Below are positions 1-8,250 of a stretch of DNA of 45,549 nucleotides, piece after piece. The DNA lies in assembly GCA_002083555.1 (NCBI GenBank), contig MSXN01000010.1, positions 1-45,549 on the forward strand. Direction: 5' to 3'. The position numbers and the translations under genes were made by a program. Positions within the stretch are counted from its first letter, which is position 1, and each line of letters begins with the position of its first letter. The notes beneath the pieces were generated by a model. That model saw only the letters and a list, made by a program, of their open reading frames with translations, was not told the origin of the DNA and searched no databases. The stretch comes from Nitrospira sp. ST-bin5 (GTDB lineage: Bacteria > Nitrospirota > Nitrospiria > Nitrospirales > Nitrospiraceae).

Positions 1-1094
1 TCCTGATCGGCGCGCGGTTCATCAGGCACATCCTTCAGCACCTCGGCGATGGTATGACCGGTCACGGACAGCGCATCGCCGTGCAACAGACCGTGCGTCA
101 GCAACAGTTTCATGACCTGTGGAATGCCGCCCGCGCGGTGCAAATCTGTCGCCACATACCGTCCGGACGGTTTCAGATCGCACAGCACAGGCACGCGTCT
201 GCTGAATGCCTCGAAATCATCGAGCGTCAGCCTGACCTGTGCGGCATGCGCGATGGCAGGCAGATGCAGGACGGCGTTCGTGGAACCGCCCAGCGCCATC
301 AAGACCACGATGGCATTCTCGAACGCCTGGCGGGTGAGAATGTCACGCGGGAGTATTTGTCTGCGGATAGCCTGCACCAGCACCTCGGCGGACTGCGCCG
401 CGCTGTCGGCCTTTTCCTGGTCTTCCGCCGCCATCGTTGAGGAATAGGGCAGGCTCATGCCCATGGCTTCAAAAAGTGAAGCCATGGTGTTCGCAGTGTA
501 CATGCCGCCGCAGGAACCCACGCCGGGGCAGGCGCGGCGCTCGATTTCCAGCAACTCCCGTTCATCGATGGTCTGCGCGCTGTACTGACCGACCGCTTCA
601 AAGGCGCTCACGATAGTGAGATCGCGGTCGTTATAGTGGCCCGGTTTGATGGTGCCGCCATACACAAAAATCGCCGGGATATTGAGGCGCGCCATAGCGA
701 TCATCGCGCCCGGCATGTTCTTGTCGCAGCCGCCCAGGGCCAGAACGCCGTCCATACTTTGCCCACTGCAGACAGTTTCAATGGAATCGGCAATCACCTC
801 CCGGGAGACCAGCGAATACTTCATGCCTTCCGTCCCCATGGCGATGCCGTCGGAAATCGTGATGATGCCGAAGACTTGCGGCATGGCGCCGGCCGCCTTG
901 AGCGTCTGTTCCGCGCGGTCGGCCAACGGTCCTAGCCCCGCGTTGCACGGGGTGATTGTGCTCCGGCTATCGGCCACCCCCACGATCGGCTTGCCGAAGT
1001 CTCCATCGGCGAAGCCGACGGCTCTCAACAAGGCTCGGTTCGGAGAACGGTGGAACCCCTGGGTCACGGCGCGACTTCTTAGATTGTCGGGCAT
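1..1094 (-). CDS. ilvD: Dihydroxy-acid dehydratase, C-terminus cut by window edge
   Basis: Dehydrates 2,3-dihydroxy-isovalerate and -methylvalerate to the 2-keto acids, the penultimate step of valine and isoleucine synthesis, using a cytosolic iron-sulfur cluster. The first 364 codons are present and read MPDNLRSRAVTQG from an ATG at 1094-1092, preceded by GAAAGGAGCGGC, a good ribosome binding site. Family signatures are clear: PCNAGLGPLADRA near residue 45, the cluster motif GGCDKNMPGAMIAMAR, and CPGVGSCGGMYTANTM around residues 185-200, followed by LMALGGSTNAVLHLPAI. The C-terminal third lies outside the window, so the end is partial. No leader peptide or attenuator is evident upstream. Identity is secure from these motifs. 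Confidence 0.96.
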   Translation of the reverse strand, partial: MPDNLRSRAVTQGFHRSPNRALLRAVGFADGDFGKPIVGVADSRSTITPCNAGLGPLADRAEQTLKAAGAMPQVFGIITISDGIAMGTEGMKYSLVSREVIADSIETVCSGQSMDGVLALGGCDKNMPGAMIAMARLNIPAIFVYGGTIKPGHYNDRDLTIVSAFEAVGQYSAQTIDERELLEIERRACPGVGSCGGMYTANTMASLFEAMGMSLPYSSTMAAEDQEKADSAAQSAEVLVQAIRRQILPRDILTRQAFENAIVVLMALGGSTNAVLHLPAIAHAAQVRLTLDDFEAFSRRVPVLCDLKPSGRYVATDLHRAGGIPQVMKLLLTHGLLHGDALSVTGHTIAEVLKDVPDEPRADQ

Positions 1095-1795
1095 GCCGCT
1101 CCTTTCATTGCATTCGCTTATGGTTTGATAGGGCCACAGCCATTTTTGCGTGTTGACGGTGGTCGGACGGTTTCATTCCAGGCTTGCCACGAACGACACA
1201 TGCCGACGATTGAACACGCAACTTTGTTCACTCAGGACCTGAACCAACCGGTCTGCCAGATTGCTCTTTCCTGTCGGGTTGAGGTCCTCGCTTCGATCAG
1301 AAACCTATGCAGCGCTTGAAGCATGTTCGCCGTCAGGTCTTTTGCCGGACGAAAACTTGCAAGGACGGTTCCATGTCCGGCCAGGCTTGGATGGCAGAAG
1401 AGGGCTTCCTTGGAACTCAATGAATGTTCGCTATCGACGTACGTGCGATCTGAAAGGGGAGACGGTTGCCGTGAGGACATGCCGATTTTTCACTATACGC
1501 TGTGTGTCTGCGCACTGGCTTCGCTGGCATCCGTGTATCCTCGCACCGGCACACAGAGTCTCTACAGTTCCAGCTTTTGGATTCGGTATTTTCTTGTCGC
1601 TGACAGAGGAACCAACGTTCATACGCCATGGCATAGGAATTTCACAGTGGACGGTTGCTGCTCAGGGGAATCATTCAGCGGCCGCGACAAACACCGAGGG
1701 GATTGCTCCAAAGCTGCGATTGAGGAGGTACTTTGGTTGAAGCATCAGGCCCACCGGTTTGGCTTGCCCGCGCTCATAGACGCCGCCGACACGAA
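1095..1795. other. Gene-free stretch of about 700 bases
   Basis: Lies between the ilvD start and the end of the response-regulator gene, both on the minus strand. Several overlapping open frames occur on both strands, but none has a convincing ribosome binding site, a recognisable domain or a coherent composition. I see no tRNA, no clear terminator and no complete mobile element. It probably holds the ilvD promoter (within 1095-1200), and the remainder may be decayed sequence. Confidence 0.5.
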
Positions 1796-3196
1796 TTATG
1801 TTTTCCGTCGCCGGTCCAGCATCCAGCGGGTGATGCCGAGGTGTTTGGCCGCGAGGGTTTTGTTGCCGTCGGAACGCCGAAGGACCTCGGCGATGATGCG
1901 GTCTTCCAAGTCCGAGAGAGACTGTTCGCCGAGCTGAAACGTCAGGTGCACGTTGTTCGGGTCGTCCGGAGCGGGAGTTTCCGGTGCGTGGAGGGGCCTC
2001 GTGCGGGGACTTGTGGAATGATCGGCTAGTATATCGGCTGGAAAATTCCCGGCTTCGAGCGAATCGCCCGGGCAGAACAGCACGGCCCGCTCGATGAGGT
2101 TGCCCAATTCGCGCACGTTCCCGGGAAAGGCATAGCGGCGCAGGACTGCTTTGCCGCTCTCTCCGATCATGCGCACCGGCTTTTTGAGGGCGACGGCGGA
2201 GCGGGCCATGAATTGTTCGGCGAGGGGGATGATGTCTTCCCCTCGTTCGCGCAGCGGCGGGACGGTCAACGTGACGACGTTCAATCTGAAGTAGAGATCC
2301 TCGCGGAACTCGCCTTTGGCCACGGCCTCTTTGAGATTGCGGTTGGTGGCCGCCATGAAGCGGACATCCACGGGGATGGTCGCCGAGCCACCGACGCGGC
2401 GCAGGGTCCGTTCTTCGATGACGCGGAGCAGCTTGGCCTGTAACGGGAGCGGCAGATCGCCGATCTCGTCGAAGAGGACCGTTCCGCCTTCGGCCATCTC
2501 GATCAATCCGGCCTTTCGTCCCAGGGCGCCGGTGAATGATCCTTTTTCATGCCCGAACAATTCGCTTTCGAACAGCTCGCGGGGGATCGACGGACAGTCC
2601 ACCTCGATGCAGGGCTTTTGTCCCCTGGCGCTGTTGTAGTGAATCACGCGGCTCATATACTGCTTGCCGGTGCCGGTCTCGCCCTGGAGCAGCACGGTGA
2701 CCCGGTCGGTGTTTGCCAGTTCCCGGAGCTGACTCAGAAAGGCCTGCGTAACGGGGCTCCTGGCGATAATCCGATCCAGCGCATACCGTTCCGCGTCCTG
2801 TCCGCTCTGTAACCGGACCTGGCGTTGCAGGGTGAGCAGTTCGGTGGCTCGGCGGAGCGCATGCTGCAAGTCCTCCATATCGATAGACTTGGCGACGAAG
2901 TCGAAGGCGCCGAGCTTCGTTGCTTCCACCGCATCCTTGACGGTTCCCCTCGCCGTCAAGAGAATGACCAGCAGATGGGGGGATGTCTGTTTGACCCGGG
3001 CCAGCACATCGAGCCCCGAGAGGTTCGGCATGACCAGGTCGAGAATGAGGATGTCCGGTTCAAACGAGCGCAGCAGGGCGAACGCTTCTTCGCCGGAGCC
3101 GGCGGTTTGCACGATATAGCCCTGATCGCTCAGCCGGAGGGCAAAGGCCTCGCGCACCGAGGGTTCGTCTTCCACCAATAACAACTGCCAGGTCAT
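1796..3196 (-). CDS. Sigma-54-dependent response regulator (NtrC family)
   Basis: Transcriptional activator of 466 aa for sigma-54 promoters, controlled by phosphorylation from the kinase encoded just upstream. Receiver domain residues 1-120 carry the acidic pair E9/D10 and phospho-acceptor D53 (ILDLVMPN). The AAA+ domain follows with Walker A GETGTGK, the sigma-54 contact loop GSFTGA (serine in place of the usual first alanine), Walker B GGTVLFDEIGDLP and a PGNVRELGNLIERA segment. The C-terminal Fis-type helix-turn-helix ends ...LAAKHLGITRWMLDRRRKT. A longer reading from 3226 is possible, but the ATG at 3196 overlaps the kinase stop as ATGA and begins directly at the receiver fold. Targets are unknown. 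Confidence 0.93.
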   Translation of the reverse strand: MTWQLLLVEDEPSVREAFALRLSDQGYIVQTAGSGEEAFALLRSFEPDILILDLVMPNLSGLDVLARVKQTSPHLLVILLTARGTVKDAVEATKLGAFDFVAKSIDMEDLQHALRRATELLTLQRQVRLQSGQDAERYALDRIIARSPVTQAFLSQLRELANTDRVTVLLQGETGTGKQYMSRVIHYNSARGQKPCIEVDCPSIPRELFESELFGHEKGSFTGALGRKAGLIEMAEGGTVLFDEIGDLPLPLQAKLLRVIEERTLRRVGGSATIPVDVRFMAATNRNLKEAVAKGEFREDLYFRLNVVTLTVPPLRERGEDIIPLAEQFMARSAVALKKPVRMIGESGKAVLRRYAFPGNVRELGNLIERAVLFCPGDSLEAGNFPADILADHSTSPRTRPLHAPETPAPDDPNNVHLTFQLGEQSLSDLEDRIIAEVLRRSDGNKTLAAKHLGITRWMLDRRRKT

Positions 3197-5181
3197 GCGA
3201 GTCCTCGTGTTCCAATGGGCAGCCATACATCGACCACGGCGCCGCTGCCAGGCGGGCTGGTGATGGACAGCTGCCCGCCATGGCGCTCGACGATGTCATG
3301 CGTGATCGTCAGCCCGAGCCCGACGCCCTTCGCCTTGCCGTTGGTGAAGAAGGGTTCGAAAATCCGCTGTAAGTTGTCCGGGGCGATGCCCTTGCCGGTG
3401 TCCGAAAAGCGGAGGAGCACCCCGGCGCCGCGCTTGGTTTCAGGCCCGATCGTGATCTCCAGCTCGCCTCCGTCCGGCATGGCGTCGATCGCATTCATCG
3501 TGATGTTCAGACACACTTGCTGAAGATGGGCGCGCGAGGCCTCGACCATCGGCAGGTTATTTGCAATCGTCTTCCGGACGGCGATGCGCTGCTTGGAAAG
3601 ATTGGGACGGAGCAGGGCCAGCGTGTCGTCGATGAGCGAGGGCAGATCGCAGGGCCGGAGATCGAACGGCCGCGGCCGCAGCTGTCCCAGGTGCGATTCG
3701 AGCAGTTCGTCGATCCGCGCCGCTTCGCGCGCGATAAGGCGGCAGCGGTCCCTGGCGGACTGAGGGAGCTGGCTCTGCTCGGCCAGATGGGTGGCGAGGC
3801 TGCCGAGGCCGATCAGGGGGTTGCGTACTTCATGCAAGATCCCTCCGGCCAATTGTCCGACGAGCTTGACCTGTTCGGTATGGCGCAGCGCTTCCAGCAT
3901 CTGTTCCCGTTCGCTCAAGTCGGTGAGGATGGCCATATAGAATTGGGTGGTGCCGTCCCGGTCTTTCACGGGGCTGACGCTTTCCCAGACCAGAAATTCG
4001 GACCCGTCTTTGCGCCGGTTGACGAAGCGGTCGGCGAACGCCTGGCCTGCGCGAATCGCTTGCCAGAGTCGATCGTAGAACTCCGGCGCGTGTTTGCCGG
4101 ATTTCAAGATGCCGGGACGTTGCCCGAGGGCCTCTTCGCGACGCCAGCCCGTCATCCGTTCGAGCGCGGGATTCCATTCCAGGATGCGGCCGTCGGTGTC
4201 GGTGAGCATGATGCCGTCCTGCGCGGACATGAAGAGCCGGTGATAAAGATCCCGCTGCGTGTCGGCCCGCCGCCGCCGTTCCAGGACCGTGGCAACCGTG
4301 TTCGCAACGGCGCAGAGGAATTCCTGTTCTTTGCCGGTGAAGTCCCGCACCTGTTTCGAATGAGCCGTCATGACGCCATAGACGCGGTCCTCGACGAGCA
4401 TCGGGACGCACATGCCGGCGATGCCCCCATGTTCCGTGAGGAGCTTGGATGGGGTAAACCGGGTTTCATTCCGGAGGTCCCGCACGACCACGGGCACGCG
4501 CTCACGAATGGCAAAGCCGGCCTGTGAATGTGTGCCGCCTTCGATCGTCAGTTTGCCGATCAGCTCCTCTTCCAGGCCGATCCCCGCCACGACAGCGAGG
4601 TGATCGTCGGACTCCCTGGCGATCAGGATCTTGCAGAGCTCGACGTCCAGCGCTTGCGCCGTATGTCGCACGGCCTCGTTCATGAGGTCTTGAGCCGAGG
4701 CATCGCTGACGGCAAGGGTTCCAATGCGGGCCAGCACCGTCTGGAATCGGGCGACCTGGGAGGCTTCATGCTCGAGGACGGTCCGCTCCGTCACGTTCTG
4801 CAGGACGAGGAGCACGCCGGTATCTCCGTGATAGGGGACCACGTTGAAGCGGCAGTCATAAATCAATGGCTGTCCGTCACGATGGGCCAGGTGATAGGTC
4901 ATGGTCCCGCGAGTCCCCAGCGACTCTTTGTTCCATGCGAGCGCGTCGGCGAATAACCGTGCTCGCAGGGAGCCGCCGGATTTCGATGGCGCAAGATCCT
5001 CCTTGGCCGGGGTTTCCACCAGTTCGCCGAATTGCGCATTTTCGAAAATCAATATGCCGTGTGCGATCAGGCAGAGCCCACCCTCGATGCAGTCGCTGAC
5101 CCATGCCAGGATTTCAGCGGCGGCGACTTCCGGTTGTGCTACGGCAGGTTCGCGGGAACTGCCGGGTTGTGCGGGCGGCAT
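3193..5181 (-). CDS. PAS/GAF sensor histidine kinase
   Basis: Kinase of 662 aa, predicted soluble because no transmembrane segment is visible. Domains in order: a PAS-like region (about 20-135), a GAF domain (155-300, ending in an LCAVANTVATVLERRRR helix), a second PAS/PAC (310-425), a HisKA dimerisation helix with phospho-acceptor H450 in GGILHEVRNPLIGLGS, and a C-terminal HATPase with N box (NITMNAIDAMPDGG), G1 DTGKGIAPDN and G2 GKAKGVGLGLTI. It is the cognate partner of the downstream sigma-54 regulator: the genes overlap by ATGA. The cytosolic PAS and GAF domains suggest an internal redox, nucleotide or small-molecule signal. The start at 5181 has only a weak ribosome binding site. Confidence 0.92.
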   Translation of the reverse strand: MPPAQPGSSREPAVAQPEVAAAEILAWVSDCIEGGLCLIAHGILIFENAQFGELVETPAKEDLAPSKSGGSLRARLFADALAWNKESLGTRGTMTYHLAHRDGQPLIYDCRFNVVPYHGDTGVLLVLQNVTERTVLEHEASQVARFQTVLARIGTLAVSDASAQDLMNEAVRHTAQALDVELCKILIARESDDHLAVVAGIGLEEELIGKLTIEGGTHSQAGFAIRERVPVVVRDLRNETRFTPSKLLTEHGGIAGMCVPMLVEDRVYGVMTAHSKQVRDFTGKEQEFLCAVANTVATVLERRRRADTQRDLYHRLFMSAQDGIMLTDTDGRILEWNPALERMTGWRREEALGQRPGILKSGKHAPEFYDRLWQAIRAGQAFADRFVNRRKDGSEFLVWESVSPVKDRDGTTQFYMAILTDLSEREQMLEALRHTEQVKLVGQLAGGILHEVRNPLIGLGSLATHLAEQSQLPQSARDRCRLIAREAARIDELLESHLGQLRPRPFDLRPCDLPSLIDDTLALLRPNLSKQRIAVRKTIANNLPMVEASRAHLQQVCLNITMNAIDAMPDGGELEITIGPETKRGAGVLLRFSDTGKGIAPDNLQRIFEPFFTNGKAKGVGLGLTITHDIVERHGGQLSITSPPGSGAVVDVWLPIGTRGLA

Positions 5182-5303
5182 ATCGAGGTACCTACGAATC
5201 GGGCTTGGGGTAAGTATCGGACCTGGTCACGTGCCGCCACAGTATACCGAGTCGAATAGGAAGCCGTCGAGAGAAGGGGAGAGATTCCGGCCGAACGATC
5301 GGC

Positions 5304-5633
5304 TCACTTGGATGCAAAATGGTCCCGCCGGCTGACCGCCACGTCGGTCACGAACATGGCGCCGGAATGCCGATTGAAGAGCGGGCCCAGGCCGGCCAGA
5401 ATCGGTTCCACCTTGTCTTCGGGTACGACGGTGAACACCATCACCTGGCTGCTGGTGTCGTTGAACAGCAGATGCCCCTCGTGAAAGCCGTGATGGCCCT
5501 TGCCCGAGACATTGTTGATGATCGTATAACCGGTGGCTCCGGTTCGGTCCAACAGCTCGGTGATAAACTTCAACTGGTCGCCTTGCACGATGATCTTGAT
5601 TTCTTTCATCGGATGCAGTGTCAGGCCTCTCAT
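5304..5633 (-). CDS. PII-like signalling protein next to dabB
   Basis: A 109-aa PII-fold protein (KEIKIIVQGDQLKFITELL, then a GATGYTIINNVSGKG segment). Where GlnB carries a uridylylated tyrosine in the T-loop, this protein has GHHGFHEGHLL, so classical uridylylation is unlikely. PII-like proteins of this type often sit beside inorganic-carbon transporters (SbtB, CPII, DAB loci), and here it lies 104 bases after a DabB-like gene on the same strand. The start at 5633 is favoured by an excellent GAGGAGGAG ribosome binding site; an internal ATG at 5609 would give the more usual PII N-terminus. The likely role is nucleotide-responsive control of the neighbouring membrane protein, which is inferred from position. 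Confidence 0.82.
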   Translation of the reverse strand: MRGLTLHPMKEIKIIVQGDQLKFITELLDRTGATGYTIINNVSGKGHHGFHEGHLLFNDTSSQVMVFTVVPEDKVEPILAGLGPLFNRHSGAMFVTDVAVSRRDHFASK

Positions 5634-5737
5634 GGTGATCTCCTCCTCGGTTCAGACTGTCGAATTTTCCTCTTGCTTGTTTGCACCGGCGCTCGAGCTG
5701 CCGGTGAGGTCCCGTTCGAATCTTGCAATCTTTTATG

Positions 5738-7429
5738 TCAGCCGGGCGGCCGACGAGACGCCGCACGCAACGGTTTGAGCCCCGGGCGCAGGGCCCGCAG
5801 CAGATCCTCGACATAGAGGCCGGCGAGGAACCCCACGTAGAGGCGCGTGTGCAGAGTGGTGAATCCTGCGGGGAGCATCGGCTGGTAGCCGTGCGCCTTG
5901 CCGTAGAGCAGCATCCAGACTCCGATGATGATCAGGGTTGACGCGACGATGACGGCATCGAAGAGGCCCTGGTGCCAGGCAGCCGCTTGGAAATAGGCGG
6001 CGACATGGGCCGGCGCCGGGTAGAGGAAGTGCGTAAAGGCTTCCCCGGCCCAGAGATAGGTGAGGACGATGAAGGTCAGGGTCGCGAGCATCGTGAGCGA
6101 GACTTTCCAAGAGGCGGCCACGTTCAGCCGGTAGAGGCTGAAGATGGCCTGCGCCGACGTGACCCAGGCGAAGAACAGAAAGATCATGGTGCTCTGTGAT
6201 TCGAACAGGGAAATATGGACCAGGCCGTGGGTCATCAGCAGAATCAGAAGCGGCAGAATGAGCGTGATGGCGAGTCCGGTTCCCCATGGCACGAACGAGA
6301 ACCTCGGCGTGTCGCTGACCCTGCGAGGTTCGGGCAGCTTGTATTCGGTTCTCGCCTTGTGGATGTGATCGCCTGAATTCAAGAACAGCGTGGCTTTGAA
6401 AAGACCGTGGGCGCAGAGGTGAAAGATGGCGAGGGCGAAAGCGCCCAGGCCGCATTCCATGACCATATAGCCCATCTGCCCCATGGTCGAGTAGGCGAGT
6501 GTGCGTTTGATGCTCGATTGGGTCAGCATGGTCGAGGCGCCGATCAAGGCGGTGAGCGCGCCCACCACGAACAAGATGTAGAGCGTGGTCGGAGACTGGC
6601 CGAACAGCGGCGCCAGGCGGTTCACCAGAAATCCTCCGGCATTCACGATGCCGGCATGCAGCATCGCTGAAACGGGGGTCGGGGCCTCGATCGTGCCGGG
6701 CAACCAGATATGAAACGGAAACTGCGCGGATTTGGTCATGACCGCGAAGACGAGCAGCAGCGTGCCGGTCGTCGTCGCATCCGACTCGAACGGGGTTCCG
6801 GTCCAGAGGGTCGGACGGCTCGGCATCTCATCCAGCGCATGGAACAGCGTTGTCAGGTCGAAGGTGCCGAAGGCTGCATAGAGCGCCACGATCGCCAACA
6901 AGAGCGCGATATCCCCGAACCCTTGGACCAGCAGGGTTGTCCGTCCCGCTCGGCGGGCCGCGGCGTTGGCGCGGTTAAAGGAAATAAATGTGGCGAGCAG
7001 CCAGGTCACGGTGTGCCAGGCAAGGAAGAGCCACAAGAGGTGTCCGCTCGTGACCAGGGTCAGGAGCACGAAGGTCAGCAGGCTGAGCAGCCCGAAGAAT
7101 CTGGTATAGCCGGGATCGCCCTGCATATATTGCCGGGAATAGACGTGAATCACCAAGCTCACGACACTGATGAGGACCATCATGATTCCGGCAAGGCGAT
7201 CGACGAGTATCGTGGGGGTCAGCAGCGCCGGCAGCCCGGGAAGGGCAAGCGCGAGCGGGTCTGAGTTGAGGATCTGATAGAAAGACAGCAGCGCCGTCCC
7301 GGTCGAGAGCATCAACGCAGCGATGCTGATGTTCGCAACTCGCTCTCCGAGTAGCCGTCCGAATAAGACCGTCAGGACGCTGGCGAGCAGCGGAGACACG
7401 ATTGCGATGAGTATGGGTATCGAGTCCAT
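5738..7429 (-). CDS. dabB: DabB/NuoL-like proton-conducting membrane subunit
   Basis: Polytopic membrane protein of 563 aa from the NuoL/MrpA/DabB superfamily of proton channels. The diagnostic stretch is KSAQFPFHIWLPGTIEAPTP followed by VSAMLHAGIVNAGGFLV; the HAGIVNAGGFL wording is closer to DabB of the DAB inorganic-carbon pump than to Complex I NuoL (HAATMVTAGVYL). The conserved channel lysines and histidines of the family are present (KSAQFPFH, HLCAHGLFKATLFL). A DabB normally partners with the DUF2309 protein DabA, but no dabA is in the window. The gene instead precedes a PII-like gene and a two-component system. GAGGT precedes the ATG. Alternative reading: an orphan NuoL-like subunit of an energy-converting complex. 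Confidence 0.85.
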   Translation of the reverse strand: MDSIPILIAIVSPLLASVLTVLFGRLLGERVANISIAALMLSTGTALLSFYQILNSDPLALALPGLPALLTPTILVDRLAGIMMVLISVVSLVIHVYSRQYMQGDPGYTRFFGLLSLLTFVLLTLVTSGHLLWLFLAWHTVTWLLATFISFNRANAAARRAGRTTLLVQGFGDIALLLAIVALYAAFGTFDLTTLFHALDEMPSRPTLWTGTPFESDATTTGTLLLVFAVMTKSAQFPFHIWLPGTIEAPTPVSAMLHAGIVNAGGFLVNRLAPLFGQSPTTLYILFVVGALTALIGASTMLTQSSIKRTLAYSTMGQMGYMVMECGLGAFALAIFHLCAHGLFKATLFLNSGDHIHKARTEYKLPEPRRVSDTPRFSFVPWGTGLAITLILPLLILLMTHGLVHISLFESQSTMIFLFFAWVTSAQAIFSLYRLNVAASWKVSLTMLATLTFIVLTYLWAGEAFTHFLYPAPAHVAAYFQAAAWHQGLFDAVIVASTLIIIGVWMLLYGKAHGYQPMLPAGFTTLHTRLYVGFLAGLYVEDLLRALRPGLKPLRAASRRPPG

Positions 7430-7638
7430 GACACCTCACGCCTTAAGAGTGACTTGGTATCAAGGCTCAGCAAGAACAGTACCGCTTCAATCCAGGCACT
7501 GATTCCCGATGAAAAGGTGAAAAACGATGCTTCGCTGTGATGCCGCGGAGGTTGCTTGATGGGAAGTGTCCTGCAAGGAGGAGAAGTCGGGTGCGCAGAC
7601 GCACGATCGTGCAGGCGCGCACTAAAGTTCAGAGAGCG

Positions 7639-8160
7639 CTATTCTTTTACCGTCACGGTCATCGTGATCGGCTCAATCGGATTGTCGGCGGCGTCGCGGG
7701 CGGCGGCGACGATCTTATCCAGGACTTCGATGCCGCGAAAGATTTCCCCGAACACGGTATAGCGCCGGTCCAGTCCGCTGTTATCTCCTACGCAGATGAA
7801 GAACTGTGAGCCGTTGTCGTTGAAGTCGCGCGTGCTGTTGCTCTCGCGCGGCATCTTCGCCATGGAGATGGCACCGCGCTTGTGCGGGCGATCGCTCGGC
7901 TCGGGGGTCAGAAAGTAGCCGGGGCCGCCGGTGCCGTGGGTCGTACGGTCGGCGTTCTTGCTGAAGGGGTCGCCGCCTTGAATGAGAAAACCGGGAACCA
8001 CCCGGTGAAAGGTGGTGCCGTCGAAGAAACCCATCTTGGCCAGATTGATGAAGTTCTCGACATGGCGCGGCGCATCATCGGGATAGAATCGGATCTTGAT
8101 CTCGCCGAACTTGGTGACGATCGTCGCGCGCGGATCCTTCTTTTGAAATTGCATAGTCAT
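7639..8160 (-). CDS. Cyclophilin-type peptidyl-prolyl isomerase
   Basis: Cytosolic cyclophilin of 173 aa that accelerates cis/trans isomerisation of proline peptide bonds. Signature elements are visible: TKFGEIKIRFYPDDAPRHVENF, the active-site FHRVVPGFLIQGGDP, then GSQFFICVGDNSGLDRRYTVFGEI. No signal peptide is present. Two in-frame ATGs (8160 and 8154) give MTMQFQKK or MQFQKK; neither has a strong ribosome binding site. The length matches small bacterial PpiB-like proteins. It is flanked upstream by a strong hairpin and downstream by about 200 bases with no gene. Confidence 0.93.
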   Translation of the reverse strand: MTMQFQKKDPRATIVTKFGEIKIRFYPDDAPRHVENFINLAKMGFFDGTTFHRVVPGFLIQGGDPFSKNADRTTHGTGGPGYFLTPEPSDRPHKRGAISMAKMPRESNSTRDFNDNGSQFFICVGDNSGLDRRYTVFGEIFRGIEVLDKIVAAARDAADNPIEPITMTVTVKE

Positions 8161-8209
8161 AGTCGTGCAATGTAACAGGGGCGTCGCTTTCGAGGCAAGG
8201 CCTCGGGGC

Positions 8210-8250
8210 AGTGCTGAGCGCTGAGTAGGCTTGATTCAGGACTCAGCACT
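8210..8250 (-). terminator. Hairpin at the end of the MFS gene
   Basis: Perfect 9-bp arms AGTGCTGAG (8210-8218) and CTCAGCACT (8242-8250) enclose a loop that has its own short CTGA/TCAG pairing. The MFS stop codon lies inside the right arm. Sited between the MFS end and the cyclophilin start, both on the minus strand, it likely terminates MFS transcription. There is no clear T-run, so it may instead belong to the GCTGA-rich intergenic repeats also seen near 14404. Confidence 0.5.

Noticed and set aside
1323..1937. 204-codon plus-strand open frame upstream of ilvD
   Set aside because: No ribosome binding site and a composition unlike coding DNA. It runs into the antisense of the response regulator, and another open frame overlaps it in a different phase.
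3517..4527. 336-codon plus-strand frame
   Set aside because: Exact antisense of the histidine kinase, which has full domain support.
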